This document shows, piece after piece, positions 8,573-17,067 of a DNA stretch of 64,000 bases. Each line of letters opens with the position of its first letter. Within the stretch, counting starts at the first letter, position 1. The notes beneath the pieces were generated by a model. The model worked only from the letters and a program-made list of their open reading frames with translations. It was not told the origin of the DNA and searched no databases. A program made the translations under genes and the position numbers. This stretch comes from JACMLD01 sp963705285 (GTDB lineage: Bacteria; Bacteroidota; Bacteroidia; Chitinophagales; Chitinophagaceae), in contig OY970066.1 in the NCBI GenBank assembly GCA_963705285.1, positions 434,001 to 498,000 of the forward strand, in the 5' to 3' direction.

Positions 8573-9340
8573 TTAATTCCTGCTGTTCAGTTTTGCCAGC
8601 AAACGCAGTATCTCCAGGTACAACCACACAATGGTTACCAGCAAACCAAACGCACCATACCATTCCATGTATTTGGGTGCGCCCATAGCTGCACCTTCTT
8701 CAATACGGTCAAAATCAAGAATCAGGTTAAGTGCTGCAATACCCACTACCACTAATGAAAATACAATACCCAGTGTGCCGCTTGAATGAATGAGGGGCAT
8801 ATCTACACTAAACATACGCAAAACCATTGCCAGCAGGTAAAACACCGCAATGCCTATAGTAGCAATAATGATAACCGACTTAAATTTTTCAGTGGCTTTA
8901 ATAATGCGGAAACGGTATAAAGCAAACATGGCAATTACCACGGCAAAAGTTAATCCTACCGCCTGCATTACGATACCGCCGGTTGCGCCGGTGTCAGCTC
9001 CTTTAAAAGCAAAATCATACACCGCAGAAATAGCACCTATAAATAATCCTTCAAACAAAGCATAAATAGGCGCCAGAAAAGTAGCCCATACAGGTTTAAA
9101 TGTAAGTACAATGGCAGTAATAAATCCGCCTATTACGCCAATCCACATCCAGGAAGTAACGTCTTTGCCCTGGCTAAAAGCATTCCAGGTAATAGAAGCA
9201 GTACCCATTACCAATAAGAACAGGAGAAAAAATTTATTCAGGGTTCCTCTTTCCGTCATTACCTCAGACTGGTTTACCACCACACTCTGCTGAAAAGTTT
9301 TTTCACCTAACGTAGGATTACCAGATTTAAAAATGGCCAT
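8573..9340 (-). CDS. Bax inhibitor-1 / YccA family membrane protein
   Basis: A 255-aa inner-membrane protein with about seven hydrophobic segments after a soluble N-terminus (MAIFKSGNPTLGEKTF). The family contains YetJ, a pH-sensitive calcium leak channel, and E. coli YccA, a regulator of FtsH; which role applies here cannot be told. The long N-terminal tail and the segments IGAISAVYDFAFKG and ILDFDRIEEGAAMGAPKYME match the YccA/Bax-inhibitor-1 subfamily; the conserved acidic Asp pair of the last loop is visible in LILDFDRIEEG. The gene stands alone, divergent from holB. Confidence 0.93.
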   Translation of the reverse strand: MAIFKSGNPTLGEKTFQQSVVVNQSEVMTERGTLNKFFLLFLLVMGTASITWNAFSQGKDVTSWMWIGVIGGFITAIVLTFKPVWATFLAPIYALFEGLFIGAISAVYDFAFKGADTGATGGIVMQAVGLTFAVVIAMFALYRFRIIKATEKFKSVIIIATIGIAVFYLLAMVLRMFSVDMPLIHSSGTLGIVFSLVVVGIAALNLILDFDRIEEGAAMGAPKYMEWYGAFGLLVTIVWLYLEILRLLAKLNSRN

Positions 9341-9518
9341 ATTATTAAGTTTTTAGAAGCTGCAATTTACAAAATCATTCCGGCAGCAGATAGTTAAAAA
9401 TTATTGTGTCAGTGGCCTGTTATTTACCTGTTGGCAGGAATGCTTTTGCTGGTGTTTTGGCGCAATAAAACTTTAGCTTCTTGGTGTGAAACTTTTTCCT
9501 GCCCTTATCTTTGCGCCC

Positions 9519-10730
9519 ATGCAATTCAGCAACATTATAGCGCAAGGTGCCGCCAAACAACAACTGGCAGAGCTGGTACAACACAACCGGCTTAGTCACG
9601 CATTGTTGTTTCTTGGAAAAGAAGGCAGTGGCGCCCTGCCGCTGGCCCTTTCTTTCGCTCAATACATTGTTTGTGATACCGTAAATGGAAAGGCCCCCGC
9701 GGCGCCGTCGCTGTTTGGAGATGAAGCCCCTGCCGCCACAGACAAAGCTCTTACCGCCGATTCATGCGGCAACTGCCCCTCGTGCAGCAAGGCACAAAAA
9801 TTTGCTCACCCGGATATTCATTTTTCTTACCCGGTAATACCCAGAAAGCCGGGCGATAAACCGCTGAGTACCGATTATATCAATGAGTGGCGCGAGTTCA
9901 TTCGCCTGTCGCCCTACGGCAATGCATTTGATTGGTTGCAGTTTATCAATGCAGAAAACAAACAGGGTAATATTTCTGCCAGCGAGTGCAATGATATCAT
10001 TCACAAACTAAGCCTGAAAAGTTTTGAAAGTGGTTATAAAATTCTCATCATGTGGATGCCTGAATACCTGGGTAAAGAGGGCAACAAACTACTGAAACTG
10101 ATAGAAGAACCCCCGCCAGACACGTTATTTATACTGGTGGCCGAATCAGAATCGCAGATACTGCCCACTATTTTATCAAGGTGCCAGCTGGTAAGAATTC
10201 CTGTTTTGGGTACGGCTGACATTGCCGGCGCGCTGACCGAAAGGGCCAATATACCGCCAGACCAGGCCCGGCAGGTAGCCAGCATCAGCGAAGGCAATTA
10301 TCGCGAGGCCCTGCAACTGGTACAACATGCCGAAGAAGACTGGCAGGATCTGCTGCGCGAATGGCTGAATGCCACCCTTAAAGGCGGCCCGGTAGCGCAG
10401 GTAAAATGGATAGACGAAATCAGCAAACTGGGTCGGGAAAAGCAAAAACAGTTCCTGCGCTATTTTAACCACCTGCTTGAACAAAGTATACGCCTGCGCA
10501 GCCTGGGTCCCCAAAGTGCGCATGCACAGCTCATGCCCGAAAAAGAGCGCGATTTTGCCGCCCGACTAAATAAACTGGCGGATACCAGCCAGCAACAGGC
10601 TATTATTGAGGAACTTGACAAGGCCTCTTACTACATAGAACGCAACGCCCACGGCAAAATGCTGTTTCATGCCCTCACCATTAAACTACTTCACATCATT
10701 GCCGATAAATCATTACTTTTGGTTAATTGA
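9519..10730 (+). CDS. holB: DNA polymerase III clamp-loader subunit delta prime
   Basis: 403 aa from MQFSNIIAQGAAKQQL, the usual start of the family; an upstream ATG (9486) adds 11 unsupported residues. Delta prime is a stator of the clamp loader that loads the beta clamp on DNA. The AAA+ fold begins at LLFLGKEGSG, a degenerate P-loop as in other delta prime proteins. A zinc module follows with C83, C86 and C89 (SCGNCPSCSKAQKFAHPD), here preceded by a ~25-residue Ala/Pro-rich insertion. Sensor-type segments are GNKLLKLIEEPPPDTLF and ILSRCQ. It is followed after 303 bp by ricT, the same neighbour as in Bacillus (holB-yaaT). Confidence 0.93.
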   Translation: MQFSNIIAQGAAKQQLAELVQHNRLSHALLFLGKEGSGALPLALSFAQYIVCDTVNGKAPAAPSLFGDEAPAATDKALTADSCGNCPSCSKAQKFAHPDIHFSYPVIPRKPGDKPLSTDYINEWREFIRLSPYGNAFDWLQFINAENKQGNISASECNDIIHKLSLKSFESGYKILIMWMPEYLGKEGNKLLKLIEEPPPDTLFILVAESESQILPTILSRCQLVRIPVLGTADIAGALTERANIPPDQARQVASISEGNYREALQLVQHAEEDWQDLLREWLNATLKGGPVAQVKWIDEISKLGREKQKQFLRYFNHLLEQSIRLRSLGPQSAHAQLMPEKERDFAARLNKLADTSQQQAIIEELDKASYYIERNAHGKMLFHALTIKLLHIIADKSLLLVN

Positions 10731-11033
10731 GCTGAAAGGTGGATAACGTGTGAATGAACAAGTGCGGACATGCGTGGCTGAAATGTTGTAGAAAATTGTT
10801 GCAATTGCCTTTATACTCATTGGCTGTTTACTTTTAAGGCAATTATATATATCGATGTTTTGACGAACTACCATTCCGGGGCATTTTACGCATGCACCCA
10901 GCAACAGGATTCTATCAAAGATTACCAGCCCGCGCCTGTTACTTCCCCTTCGCAGCTTTTGACAATAGTTATCGGCCGCTGCCAGTAAACGGCAGCACCA
11001 ATAGCATTTCTTCATTTTTAATTGATTATCTAT
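10731..11033. other. holB-ricT gap, no supported gene
   Basis: 303 bp. The forward frame contains a short lipoprotein-like stretch (FYACTQQQDSIKDYQ near 10885) but it has no start and is soon stopped. The opposite-strand frame of 100 codons has no recognisable features. A ricT promoter may lie here. I see nothing firm. Confidence 0.4.
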
Positions 11034-12476
11034 ATGGGCTGTGGAAGCTGTGGTACCGGCAAACCCAATGGCTGTAAAAGCAATGGTGGTTGCAGCACAG
11101 GTGGCTGTAATCGTTTAAATGTGCACGACTGGCTGGCAAACCTGCCCTTTGCAGACCCGGAAAGCTCCTGCAAAGTAGTAGAGGTAAGTTTTAATAATGG
11201 CAGCAGGAAAGATTTTTTCCGCAATCCGTCTTTGCAGTATTATGAAAAAGGCGACCTGGTCAGCGTGGAAGGGGTAAGCGGTTTTGATGTGGGAGAAATT
11301 AACCTTACCGGCGAAACCGTTCGCCTGCAATTAAAGAAAAAAGGGGGCGATGAATTCAATCCTGAAATGAAAAAAATATTGCGCCGCGCCACCGACCGCG
11401 ATATCGATATCTGGAAACAAAACAAGGCCAGGGAAAAAGATGCACTGATACGCAGCCGCGCCATTTCCAAACAGCTCAAACTAAACATGAAGCTCACAGA
11501 AGTGGAAATACAGGCAGACGGCCGTAAAGCCACTTTCTTTTACATTGCAGATGACCGGGTAGATTTTCGTGAACTGATACGCGTATTTGCCAGCGAGTTT
11601 AAAGTGAAAGTGGAGATGCGGCAAATTGGCGCCCGGCAGGAAGCGGCAAAAGTTGGCGGCATTGGCAGTTGCGGCAGGGAACTTTGTTGCAGTACCTGGC
11701 TGAGCGACTTTAAAAGCGTAAACACCACCGCAGCGCGTTACCAGAATCTCTCTATCAATCAAACCAAATTGAGCGGCCAGTGCGGACGACTGAAATGCTG
11801 TCTTAATTATGAGCTGGATACCTACCTGGATGCACTGCAGCATTTTCCGGACAATGCAGACACACTGCAGGTAGCCCGTGGTAATGCCTTTCTGGTAAAA
11901 AAAGATATTTTCAAAAACCTGATGTGGTATACGCTGCCAGACAGCAATAAGCAATACCCCGTAGCCATTGAGCGTGTGCGCAAAATAAAACAGCTCAATC
12001 ACCAGGGCGTAATACCGGAAGAGCTGGAAGCCGTTGACATCACCACCAATAAACCTAAAGAAAGTGAAAGCGGATTTGTGGAGCTGGTGGGCCAGATAAG
12101 CCTCAACACCTTAGAAAAGGCAGACCGGCGCGGTGGACGCCCGCAACGCGGCAACAACCAGCCGCAGCGTGGCAATGGCCCCCAACAATCAAGAGGCGGC
12201 AATAATCCGTCGCAGCAACAGCGCCCGCAAGGCAATACCCCAGGCAATAACCCGGCAAACCGCCAGGGTGGTGGCAATTCGCAAGGGCGTGGCAATAACC
12301 CACAACCTCCGCGTGGACAAGGAGGACAGCCCCCGCGCCAGGGCGGTGGAAATAACCGTCCTCCGCAGCAACGTGGTAACCAGCCGCCGCCAAACAGTGG
12401 TGGTCAACCTCCCAAAGGCGGTGATAACAATCGCGGCCCGCGCCCCGGACCTCCTGTTAAAAAGAAACCAGAATAA
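11034..12476 (+). CDS. ricT: PSP1 domain protein RicT (YaaT) with long RGN/PQ-rich tail
   Basis: 480 aa from MGCGSCGTG; a start four codons upstream is possible. RicT forms the Ric iron-sulfur complex with RicA and RicF in Bacillus and affects RNA processing by RNase Y. An N-terminal Cys/Gly-rich segment (MGCGSCGTGKPNG, then NGGCSTGGC) precedes the PSP1 domain. The conserved cysteine pairs are present: GSCGRELCCSTWL and SGQCGRLKCCLNYE. Residues after about 370 are a disordered tail of Gly, Asn, Pro, Gln and Arg with repeated QRG/RGN words, absent from Bacillus YaaT (275 aa); such tails often bind RNA. It sits downstream of holB and ends at a strong terminator. Partners are not in the window. 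Confidence 0.92.
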   Translation: MGCGSCGTGKPNGCKSNGGCSTGGCNRLNVHDWLANLPFADPESSCKVVEVSFNNGSRKDFFRNPSLQYYEKGDLVSVEGVSGFDVGEINLTGETVRLQLKKKGGDEFNPEMKKILRRATDRDIDIWKQNKAREKDALIRSRAISKQLKLNMKLTEVEIQADGRKATFFYIADDRVDFRELIRVFASEFKVKVEMRQIGARQEAAKVGGIGSCGRELCCSTWLSDFKSVNTTAARYQNLSINQTKLSGQCGRLKCCLNYELDTYLDALQHFPDNADTLQVARGNAFLVKKDIFKNLMWYTLPDSNKQYPVAIERVRKIKQLNHQGVIPEELEAVDITTNKPKESESGFVELVGQISLNTLEKADRRGGRPQRGNNQPQRGNGPQQSRGGNNPSQQQRPQGNTPGNNPANRQGGGNSQGRGNNPQPPRGQGGQPPRQGGGNNRPPQQRGNQPPPNSGGQPPKGGDNNRGPRPGPPVKKKPE

Positions 12477-12499
12477 TGTTGGTTGTTCTATCATATCAC

Positions 12500-12536
12500 A
12501 AAACCGTTCTACCTTAGGAACGGTTTTATTTTTTTA
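12500..12536 (+). terminator. Intrinsic terminator of ricT
   Basis: A perfect ten-base stem (AAAACCGTTC at 12500-12509, GAACGGTTTT at 12518-12527) is followed by ATTTTTTTATA. Confidence 0.88.
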
Positions 12537-12577
12537 TAAGGAAACCAACCAATGTATAATCAACGTAATCATGTGAG

Positions 12578-13432
12578 ATGAAACGGTTTCTTATGAGAAC
12601 ATTTTTTATTACGGGCATCATACTAACAATATGGGTGATAATGGCGCAGAGTTGTTTAACCTTCAGGATAAATGATGCGGAAGCCCGGAAAAGATTTAAA
12701 GAGAAAGAGGTAGCGGTAACCATTAACACCATTGTTGTTAATAAACGCAACCTGCATTATGTACAAACCGGCAATGATACCCTGCCTACCATTGTATTTG
12801 TACATGGTACGCCGGGTAGTTGGGATGCCTTTGAAGGATACCTGCAAGATAAAGACCTGCTGCAAAAATTCCGCCTGGTGTCTATAGACCGGCCTGGATT
12901 TGGCCATAGTGACTATGGCAAGCCGATGAACCTCGCACAACAATCGGTTATCATCAGCCCTTTGCTTGAATATATCCGCAATAACAAGCCGGTTTACCTG
13001 GTGGGGCATTCACTGGGCGGACCTATGATTATTAAATTGGCAGCAGATAACCCTGGCCGTATTGCCGCACTGGTACTACTGGCAGGTTCTAATGATCCTG
13101 CATTGGAAGAACCTGAAAAATGGCGGCCTGTTTTATACAAAAGCCCGCTCACCTGGCTGGTGCCCGGCGCACTGCGGCCATCTAATGAAGAACTTTGGTA
13201 CCTGAAAAGGGATCTCGTTTATTTAAAAGATGATTTCCCAAAAATTACCTGTCCCGTATACATTGTTCATGGGTTAAAAGACGATATGGTACCGGCAGCA
13301 AATATCGAATACGATAAAAAAATGCTTACCCATGCCGCACGTATTGAAGAACTGATTTTTCCGGATGCCAACCACTTTATACCCTGGACGCGTTTTAATC
13401 AGATAAAGAATTTGTTGCTAAAACTTTATTAA
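12578..13432 (+). CDS. Alpha/beta hydrolase, membrane-anchored
   Basis: 284 aa. The N-terminus is a hydrophobic anchor (residues 8-24) ending in AQSC, so C26 may be a lipidated cysteine; otherwise it is an uncleaved anchor. The hydrolase fold begins near residue 58. The oxyanion-hole motif HGTPGSW is followed by the nucleophile elbow GHSLGG (S145), the acid in HGLKDDMVP and the His in DANHFIPW, so the Ser-Asp-His triad is complete. The closest general class is the haloalkane dehalogenase/peroxidase-like alpha/beta hydrolases; substrate unknown. Monocistronic, downstream of the ricT terminator. Confidence 0.9.
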   Translation: MKRFLMRTFFITGIILTIWVIMAQSCLTFRINDAEARKRFKEKEVAVTINTIVVNKRNLHYVQTGNDTLPTIVFVHGTPGSWDAFEGYLQDKDLLQKFRLVSIDRPGFGHSDYGKPMNLAQQSVIISPLLEYIRNNKPVYLVGHSLGGPMIIKLAADNPGRIAALVLLAGSNDPALEEPEKWRPVLYKSPLTWLVPGALRPSNEELWYLKRDLVYLKDDFPKITCPVYIVHGLKDDMVPAANIEYDKKMLTHAARIEELIFPDANHFIPWTRFNQIKNLLLKLY

Positions 13433-13489
13433 TGGTAGCCTAGGAAACTCGGCCGATCAACATAAATCGATCATTCCAGTATCGCCTTT

Positions 13490-14317
13490 CTACTTTTCAA
13501 GTTTTCTAATTTGTTTATTATTCACCAAAGATTTCATTTGAGTAATAGCGATAGCGTTCAATTGAATCAGCCTTTCAGATTGATTTTTTCCCTGGTGAAT
13601 TAGAACTGAATTGATGCTTTCGAGATTCGACAAAACAACCAATTGTTCCAGCGTAGCCGCATCTCGTAAGTTACCGTTGGCCGCAGGGTATTTTTCACGC
13701 CACTGCCGCGCTGTAAAACCAAACATGGCAACATTTAATACGTCTGCCTCATTTGCATAAATAATTGCAATCTCATTTTTCCCTATTGTTTTTGGGATAA
13801 TATTTTCTTTTATAGCATCTGTATGTATGCGGTAATTAATTTTAGCCAAAGTCCGCGTAAGGTTCCAATCGAGCTGCAACCTGTCGTTTTCTTCCTCTTT
13901 GAGCCGCTGGAACTCAACAATCAGGTATAGCTTAAATTCAGCTGATACCCAGGAAGCAAACTCAAACGCAATATCCTTATGTGCAAACGTGCCGCCATAC
14001 CTACCAGATTTTGAAAAAATTCCAATTGCCTTTGTTGTTTCTACCCACCTTTGTGGCGAAAGAACAAAGTGATTACTGCCGGCTTCATTTCTAAACCCCT
14101 CGAATTCGAGAGGTTTAAAATCTGGGTTATAAAGCGTTTCCCAAAGACCAATAAATTCAAGGGTATTTTTATTGCGGAGCCAATTATTGATAACCGAAAA
14201 AGGTTCTGAATGCTCCCTGGATTTTGCAATATCTGTAAGCGAAATATAGTCGCTTAAACCCCTGGAAAAAATCGTTACATTATTTCCTTTTACAATAAGT
14301 TTTGTATTTTTTACCAT
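13490..14317 (-). CDS. KilA-N domain protein (phage-type)
   Basis: 275 aa. The N-terminal ~130 residues form a KilA-N domain: SDYISLTDIAKSRE, then INNWLRNKNTLEFIGLWE, and the conserved C-terminal block GRYGGTFAHKDIAFEFASW. KilA-N is a DNA-binding domain of phages and large DNA viruses also found singly in bacterial genomes. The C-terminal half (EFQRLKEEE onward, ending in a Gln/Asn/Lys-rich helix) is a separate region often seen in these bacterial proteins. No other phage genes lie nearby, so it is an isolated cargo gene or domesticated protein at the edge of the biosynthetic operon. Base composition looks slightly more AT-rich than its neighbours, by eye. Confidence 0.9.
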   Translation of the reverse strand: MVKNTKLIVKGNNVTIFSRGLSDYISLTDIAKSREHSEPFSVINNWLRNKNTLEFIGLWETLYNPDFKPLEFEGFRNEAGSNHFVLSPQRWVETTKAIGIFSKSGRYGGTFAHKDIAFEFASWVSAEFKLYLIVEFQRLKEEENDRLQLDWNLTRTLAKINYRIHTDAIKENIIPKTIGKNEIAIIYANEADVLNVAMFGFTARQWREKYPAANGNLRDAATLEQLVVLSNLESINSVLIHQGKNQSERLIQLNAIAITQMKSLVNNKQIRKLEK

Positions 14318-14384
14318 TAGACGATTTAATCAGCTTTTATTGCGACCCATGTTTTCACAAAACTGTTTTCATCTATGAAAATAA

Positions 14385-14430
14385 AAATAAAAATAAAATG
14401 TACAGGATGCATTGTGTAACATCCTGTTTT
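14385..14430 (-). terminator. Terminator at the end of the dialkylresorcinol-type operon
   Basis: CAGGATG (14403-14409) pairs with CATCCTG (14420-14426). On the minus strand it is followed by a long T-rich tract (rc of 14380-14402), and on the plus strand by TTTTT, so it could act both ways. Confidence 0.6.
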
Positions 14431-14486
14431 TACACCAATTATTTTTGTTTTTTTCCCTGGAAAAATGAAGATTAAACAGGAGAGAT

Positions 14487-15542
14487 TCAGTTTTTACCGG
14501 GTTTCTCCACCAGTATAAAACTATGCTGAAGACCTTTGAAGGTATTATAAATAAGTATGCGGCTGATGGGTACAGCATTCACATCGTACTTTATCATATG
14601 CGGCGGTATGCGTTGTTGTTGCAATATGGTACCCGCCAGCCACAGCGCAGCAGCAGAAGAGGTGGCGTACTCGCCGGTCATATGTTTATATCTTGCAACG
14701 GTTGCCTGTTGGCGCAGTATTTCTTCACAGGCAATGTAATGATCCTTCAATCGGCTGTCGCCATTTTCGCCAGAGAGCAGAATATCAATTTTTTCACCAG
14801 CCGGTAAATGCTTTTGTAGGAACAATTGCAATTGTTCTTTTACTAGTTGGCTATCTTCTGTATGTAAAAAATGCAAGCCGGTTACAGCCGCTATGGCATG
14901 TTGTGGCCAGTTGTTTACCAAAAACATGGCCGCGCCTTCTCCTGCAATACTTGCCTCAGTAACTGAGCTATACAAATCAGCCGCTGCAATCGGTTCTTTT
15001 TTGAACCAGCCGCTCAGATAATCGATATTATAGTTATAGGAGGATATTTCATCCACACCGCCTACCAGGTATTGATTGTTTGTATTTTCCTGCAACATCA
15101 TACCGGCATCCAGCAGTGCGTTTTCAAATGCCAGTCCGCGGTGAACGTGCGTGGTATTGTATTGCTTGTTGGCGCTCAGTAAACCAATTTGTGCCGCAAT
15201 GGCATTGGTGGTACTCTGTACAAAATTGGTTGGCGTAAGCATCCCCTCATCAAAATCAATGATCTGGTTGAGAAACCTGATGCAATCTTCCATGCCGCCA
15301 TCCGCCGTGCCAATAATGATTCCGTTGATGGGCGTATCATTTCCTTTTACGATTGGCAATGCAGTGCCCACACCTATCCTGATGGCTTTGCCCATGCGGC
15401 GCAGTATACCGGTAGGGATGCCTTCGTAAGAAGGTTCAATTACCTGCATCTTATTGTTTACCGCTTCATGCAGATGGTCAATGTCTGCATTGGTAAAAGT
15501 TTGCTGCGCAGAAACGCAGGTTGCCTGGTGTATATAAAACAT
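14487..15542 (-). CDS. Ketosynthase-like chain-length factor, flexirubin/aryl polyene type
   Basis: 351 aa from MFYIHQATCVSAQQTF; an ATG eight codons upstream is less family-like. It is a thiolase-fold ketosynthase homologue without the catalytic residues: where the ketosynthase in the next gene has the nucleophilic Cys, this protein has THVHRGLAFENALLDAG with no Cys. Such proteins pair with an active ketosynthase and set chain length in polyene and type II polyketide systems. It is the last gene of a ten-gene minus-strand operon and follows the active ketosynthase by 50 bp. The chain made is not predictable. Confidence 0.85.
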   Translation of the reverse strand: MFYIHQATCVSAQQTFTNADIDHLHEAVNNKMQVIEPSYEGIPTGILRRMGKAIRIGVGTALPIVKGNDTPINGIIIGTADGGMEDCIRFLNQIIDFDEGMLTPTNFVQSTTNAIAAQIGLLSANKQYNTTHVHRGLAFENALLDAGMMLQENTNNQYLVGGVDEISSYNYNIDYLSGWFKKEPIAAADLYSSVTEASIAGEGAAMFLVNNWPQHAIAAVTGLHFLHTEDSQLVKEQLQLFLQKHLPAGEKIDILLSGENGDSRLKDHYIACEEILRQQATVARYKHMTGEYATSSAAALWLAGTILQQQRIPPHMIKYDVNAVPISRILIYNTFKGLQHSFILVEKPGKN

Positions 15543-15592
15543 AATTTCAAACGCCAAAGTAAACATTCAATAAAAAATAAGCCGCACAAACG

Positions 15593-16783
15593 TTACTGCA
15601 AACTAAATATCAACGACGCACAATTACCGCCAAAACCAAACGAATTTGACATTACATGCCGCAACGCGGTTTTTGTATATGATTGTACCGGTTGTAAGCC
15701 GGTTGCAGCCATGGGCTGGTTAAAATGAAGGCTTGGGTACACTTCCTGGTGCACCAGGTTTAAGATACTGTATACAGCTTCAATAGCACCGGCAGCACCC
15801 AATGTGTGGCCTGTATTTGATTTGGTGGATGCAAATGCCGGAACATTTTCAAACAGGCGAAGCATAGCCCTGCTTTCTGATAAATCATTGTTTTCTGTAC
15901 CTGTTCCGTGTGCATTGATAAAACTGATATCGCCTGGTAAAAGACCGGCCATGTTCAGCGAGCCTTTCATAGAAAGATAAGGGCCATCGCCTTCCTCAGA
16001 TAAAGAAGACGCATGAAACGCATCATTGGTATTGCAGTAACCCGTTAATGCTGCATACCTTTTTCTACCAGCAAGTGCATCTTCTTTTTCCAACACCAGA
16101 AAGGCAGCGCCTTCTCCCAAATTGAGGCCTTTGCGTTGTTCATCGAAAGGTGTGCATTTGTCAGCAGAAAGTATATGTAAAGAATTAAACCCGTTGATGG
16201 TAAATTTTGCCAGGCTGTCTGTGCCGCCTACAATAGCCCTTTCTGCCAGGCCGCTTTTAATAAGCCTTGCCCCGTATAAAATAGCATTGGCAGAAGAAGA
16301 GCAGGCGGTATTGATAGTGTTGACAATGCCATTAATAGCGTAACGCTTCTGCAGGTACATGTTGATGGAACCGCAATCGTAAGACGATAAATAATCAGAG
16401 CCATCTGCTGTTTTATTGGCATCCCGGTATAACTCATCAGTAAGACACATTCCCCCAACAGTGCTGGCACCAATTAATGCGGTATCAAACGATTGAAGTT
16501 GCGAAGGCGTAAGACCGGCATCGGCAATGGCCTCATCAAATGCATGAAGCGCCAGCAACGTGGTACGGGTAACGCCCGGCTCGTTGGCATGTAATGATTG
16601 TTGTAAGGTTGGATTGCTGATTTTGATCTCGCCAAAAGGAAGCAGGTTGGCGTACCTGGTGGGGAAAAGTTCCAGCGGACCGATGCCGCATTTACCCTGC
16701 ATGAGCGCCATACGGTTTTCTGCTACGCTATTGCCAATAGCGCTGATACAACCCATACCCGTAACTACAATCCTGCTGCTCAA
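15593..16783 (-). CDS. Beta-ketoacyl-ACP synthase (FabF type), likely TTG start
   Basis: 396 aa if translation starts at TTG 16783, ten bases after the ACP stop codon; the product then begins with the family N-terminus SSRIVVTGMGCISAIG. The open frame continues upstream into the ACP gene but without family resemblance, and no suitable ATG exists. Catalytic residues are all present: C161 in NTACSSSANAI, H292 in NAHGTGTE and H326 in SNTGHTLGAAGA. It performs decarboxylative condensation of ACP-bound units, presumably as a heterodimer with the downstream chain-length factor. It lies in the dialkylresorcinol/flexirubin-type operon. Confidence 0.92.
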   Translation of the reverse strand: MSSRIVVTGMGCISAIGNSVAENRMALMQGKCGIGPLELFPTRYANLLPFGEIKISNPTLQQSLHANEPGVTRTTLLALHAFDEAIADAGLTPSQLQSFDTALIGASTVGGMCLTDELYRDANKTADGSDYLSSYDCGSINMYLQKRYAINGIVNTINTACSSSANAILYGARLIKSGLAERAIVGGTDSLAKFTINGFNSLHILSADKCTPFDEQRKGLNLGEGAAFLVLEKEDALAGRKRYAALTGYCNTNDAFHASSLSEEGDGPYLSMKGSLNMAGLLPGDISFINAHGTGTENNDLSESRAMLRLFENVPAFASTKSNTGHTLGAAGAIEAVYSILNLVHQEVYPSLHFNQPMAATGLQPVQSYTKTALRHVMSNSFGFGGNCASLIFSLQ

Positions 16784-16793
16784 TGAAAAGAAT

Positions 16794-17057
16794 TTACTTC
16801 GTCCTGTGTTTTTCAATGTAATCTGCCATTGTATTAATATCCACCAATACCTTACGGCCCTCTTTGGGATCCTGGATACTAATGCCATACTCCCTGCTAA
16901 GCAGCACAATCAATTCAATGGAATCTATAGAATCGAGCCCAAGACCCGTGCCAAACAACGGTTCATCATCTTTGATGTCTTCCGGTTTTACATTGATGAG
17001 GTTTAAAAATTCTACAATCTGTTTCTTTAATTGTTGTTTAAGTTGTGCTGTTTCCAT
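16794..17057 (-). CDS. Acyl carrier protein
   Basis: 87 aa. The phosphopantetheine site is S43 in GLGLDSIDSIELIV, within a typical four-helix ACP (acidic, helix I from residue 5 to 20). It starts after the ABC permease with a ten-base gap and is followed ten bases later by the ketosynthase, so it is the dedicated carrier for that enzyme pair. It differs from a housekeeping AcpP in its longer N-terminus and the VDINTMADYIEKH C-terminus. Confidence 0.93.
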   Translation of the reverse strand: METAQLKQQLKKQIVEFLNLINVKPEDIKDDEPLFGTGLGLDSIDSIELIVLLSREYGISIQDPKEGRKVLVDINTMADYIEKHRTK

Positions 17058-17067
17058 TGTTTGTATT

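Noticed and set aside
10713..11015. Minus-strand 100-codon frame between holB and ricT
   Set aside because: Cys- and Arg-rich with no domain, overlaps the end of holB, and no promoter or neighbour supports it.
12133..12576. 147-codon frame in the ricT tail region
   Set aside because: It is an alternate-frame reading of the low-complexity tail; ricT's own frame continues to its terminator.
13490..14317. Prophage at the KilA-N gene
   Set aside because: Only one phage-type gene is present; no integrase, structural or lysis genes are nearby.
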